A DNA stretch of 6,883 bases. It comes from Deltaproteobacteria bacterium (GTDB taxonomy: Bacteria; Myxococcota; XYA12-FULL-58-9; JAUUZB01). The stretch's first letter is position 1; every line of letters starts with the position of its first letter. Positions 6,270 through 6,883 of this stretch are shown one piece after another. The notes beneath the pieces are model-generated. The model was not told the DNA's origin. It was given only the letters and a program-made list of their open reading frames with translations, and made no database searches. Position numbers and translations under genes: made by a program. The stretch covers positions 1 through 6,883 of the forward strand of contig JAUUZB010000199.1 in assembly GCA_030590185.1 (NCBI GenBank), given 5' to 3'.

Positions 6270-6297
6270 ATTCAGTATATATATCAAAATTCAGTAT
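6270..6297 (-). repeat. Direct repeats ATACTGAAT x2, candidate VapB operator
   Basis: ATACTGAAT (minus strand) occurs at 6297-6289 and 6278-6270, 19 bp apart, so the two copies lie on nearly the same DNA face. One lies in the promoter spacer and the other overlaps the -10 box. This placement suits an autorepressor site; binding is inferred. Confidence 0.45.
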
Positions 6298-6302
6298 TGC
6301 AA
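6274..6302 (-). promoter_or_regulatory. Predicted vapBC promoter, leaderless
   Basis: TTGCAA (6302-6297), a 17-base spacer and TATACT (6279-6274) give a strong sigma70-like promoter in the most AT-rich stretch of the window. Only seven bases separate the -10 box from the vapB ATG, so the transcript would begin at or just before the start codon. No SD is present, in agreement with that. Confidence 0.6.
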
Positions 6303-6545
6303 CCCAAATGGTCCCGGCGCGAGTACCCGCCTGAGCAGGCTGCCCCACGAGGAGGTGGGGCCGAGATCTACATCGCAGCCCGCCGGAGAAATCCCAGGGG
6401 AACCCGTGCGATCCGCCGCCGAGGAAGCTGCCGCCGCCCCGGCGACATTGGCTTGCCGGCTCGAAGATGCGGAGCTCCTGGCTAGCGGGTGAGTACCTGG
6501 ACCGAACCCAACCCCAATGCTAAGCCGTGACCTTCGCAGCATCGC
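6303..6545. other. Spacer between vapB and the transporter gene
   Basis: I see no gene here with family-like sequence. It must hold the transporter promoter, which I could not place with confidence. It contains the hairpin at 6342-6361, a GGAGCTCC palindrome at 6471-6478, and a CCGGC/GCCGG pair around 6440-6460. No riboswitch class could be matched. Confidence 0.5.
6342..6361. other. Perfect GC-rich hairpin
   Basis: GCCCCAC (6342-6348) and GTGGGGC (6355-6361) pair perfectly over 7 bp around a GAGGAG loop. No T run follows on either strand, so it is not a standard terminator. It lies between the divergent vapB and transporter genes and could be an RNA structure or a protein site. Confidence 0.5.
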
Positions 6546-6549
6546 GGAG
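6546..6549 (+). promoter_or_regulatory. GGAG ribosome binding site of the transporter
   Basis: GGAG lies five bases before the ATG at 6555 and supports this start. Confidence 0.65.
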
Positions 6550-6554
6550 TCATC

Positions 6555-6883
6555 ATGAGCGAACACGACGTCGCAGGGGTTCAGATCGAAGGCGCTGACC
6601 CCCAGCTCTACAACGCCGACCTGGCACCCACCGCCCCAGAGGCACGAACCTGGCGCTGGACCAGCATCGCGGCGCTGTGGGTCGGGATGGTGGTCTGCGT
6701 GCCTACCTACATGCTGGCGGCCGGGTTGATCTCCGAGGGCATGTCCTGGTGGCAAGCGGTGATCTGTGTCCTGCTCGGCAACGTCATCGTGCTGATCCCG
6801 ATGGCGGTGGTCGGGCACGCCGGCACCAAGCACGGCATCCCCTTCCCGGTCTTGCTGCGCGCTTCCTTCGGCACCACCGGCGC
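6555..6883 (+). CDS. NCS1-family nucleobase:cation symporter, 3' end cut by window
   Basis: The first 109 codons are visible. The N-terminal NADLAPT motif (20-26), TWRWTSIAALWVGM (32-45), CVPTYMLAAGLI (48-59), MSWWQAV (63-69), LLGNVIVLIPM (73-83) and GHAGTKHGIPFPVLLRASFG (87-106) are the signature N-terminal region of the nucleobase-cation-symport-1 family (cytosine, uracil, allantoin and hydantoin permeases). The visible part covers TM1 (about 36-60) and TM2 (about 65-87); the full protein would have about 12 TM segments in the inner membrane. Family members take up nucleobases or related compounds with Na+ or H+. The substrate cannot be told from this fragment. The start at 6555 is supported by GGAG five bases upstream. 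The gene is divergent from vapBC, and no catabolic partner gene is visible inside the window. Confidence 0.88.
   Translation, partial: MSEHDVAGVQIEGADPQLYNADLAPTAPEARTWRWTSIAALWVGMVVCVPTYMLAAGLISEGMSWWQAVICVLLGNVIVLIPMAVVGHAGTKHGIPFPVLLRASFGTTG

Noticed and set aside
6360..6450. Cobalamin riboswitch look-alike (GGGAACCCGTGCGATCCGCC)
   Set aside because: It lacks the CGG/CCG pairing and the CCCCGCAACTG box; the resemblance is partial and may be chance in GC-rich DNA.
6410..6470. SAH riboswitch look-alike (CCGAGGAAGCTGC ... GGCTCG)
   Set aside because: Core positions do not match, and the downstream gene is not a methyl-cycle gene.
6291..6833. Minus-strand open frame across the spacer and transporter
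   Set aside because: It is antisense to the NCS1 coding sequence and His/Asp-rich in a way typical of shadow frames, with no recognisable motif.

Overview
The window is high-GC bacterial DNA. By hand count galT is about 65% GC around 301-360. It holds seven genes: five complete or nearly so, and two cut by the window edges. The mix is long repeat lipoproteins with Asp-rich loops, a secreted S1 protease with a Cys-rich tail, an orphan Cys-rich lipoprotein, and weak Shine-Dalgarno (SD) sites. This fits a myxobacterium-like lineage (Myxococcota or former Deltaproteobacteria). The assignment is an inference from gene style, not from a marker gene.

Layout, left to right. (1) The 3' part of a galT-like nucleotidyltransferase gene (+) enters from the left edge and stops at 1007. 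(2) A two-gene minus-strand unit follows. It is a 419-residue lipoprotein built of about 27-residue YD/Asp-loop repeats (3411 to 2152) and an S1-family serine protease lipoprotein (2155 to 1010). They are joined by an ATGA stop/start overlap, and a good promoter (TTGAAA, 17 bp, TAGCAT) lies upstream. (3) A short divergent region leads to a plus-strand Cys-rich lipoprotein of unknown function (3549-4007), with clearly lower GC. (4) A second, longer paralogue of the repeat lipoprotein (5543 to 4014) lies tail-to-tail with it. (5) A VapB/VapC-type toxin-antitoxin pair on the minus strand (6266 to 5611) has a TTGA overlap, an AT-rich promoter with direct repeats, and a predicted leaderless start. 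(6) A 252-288 bp spacer carries a strong hairpin. (7) The start of an NCS1-family nucleobase/cation symporter gene (+, from 6555) runs off the right edge.

The part most worth attention is 1010-5543: two paralogous secreted repeat proteins, a protease translationally coupled to one of them, and a disulfide-rich lipoprotein between them. All four have Cys-bearing export signals, so they probably act at the cell envelope. The repeat combines a YD-x-x-G-N-L-L motif, as in RHS/YD proteins, with a D-x-D-x-D-G-x-x-D/E loop, as in calcium-binding repeats. The two arrays align repeat by repeat. No toxin tip or RHS core is present, so a polymorphic-toxin reading is not supported. I infer an envelope adhesin or structural protein with a dedicated protease. 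galT, vapBC and the transporter look like unrelated neighbours.
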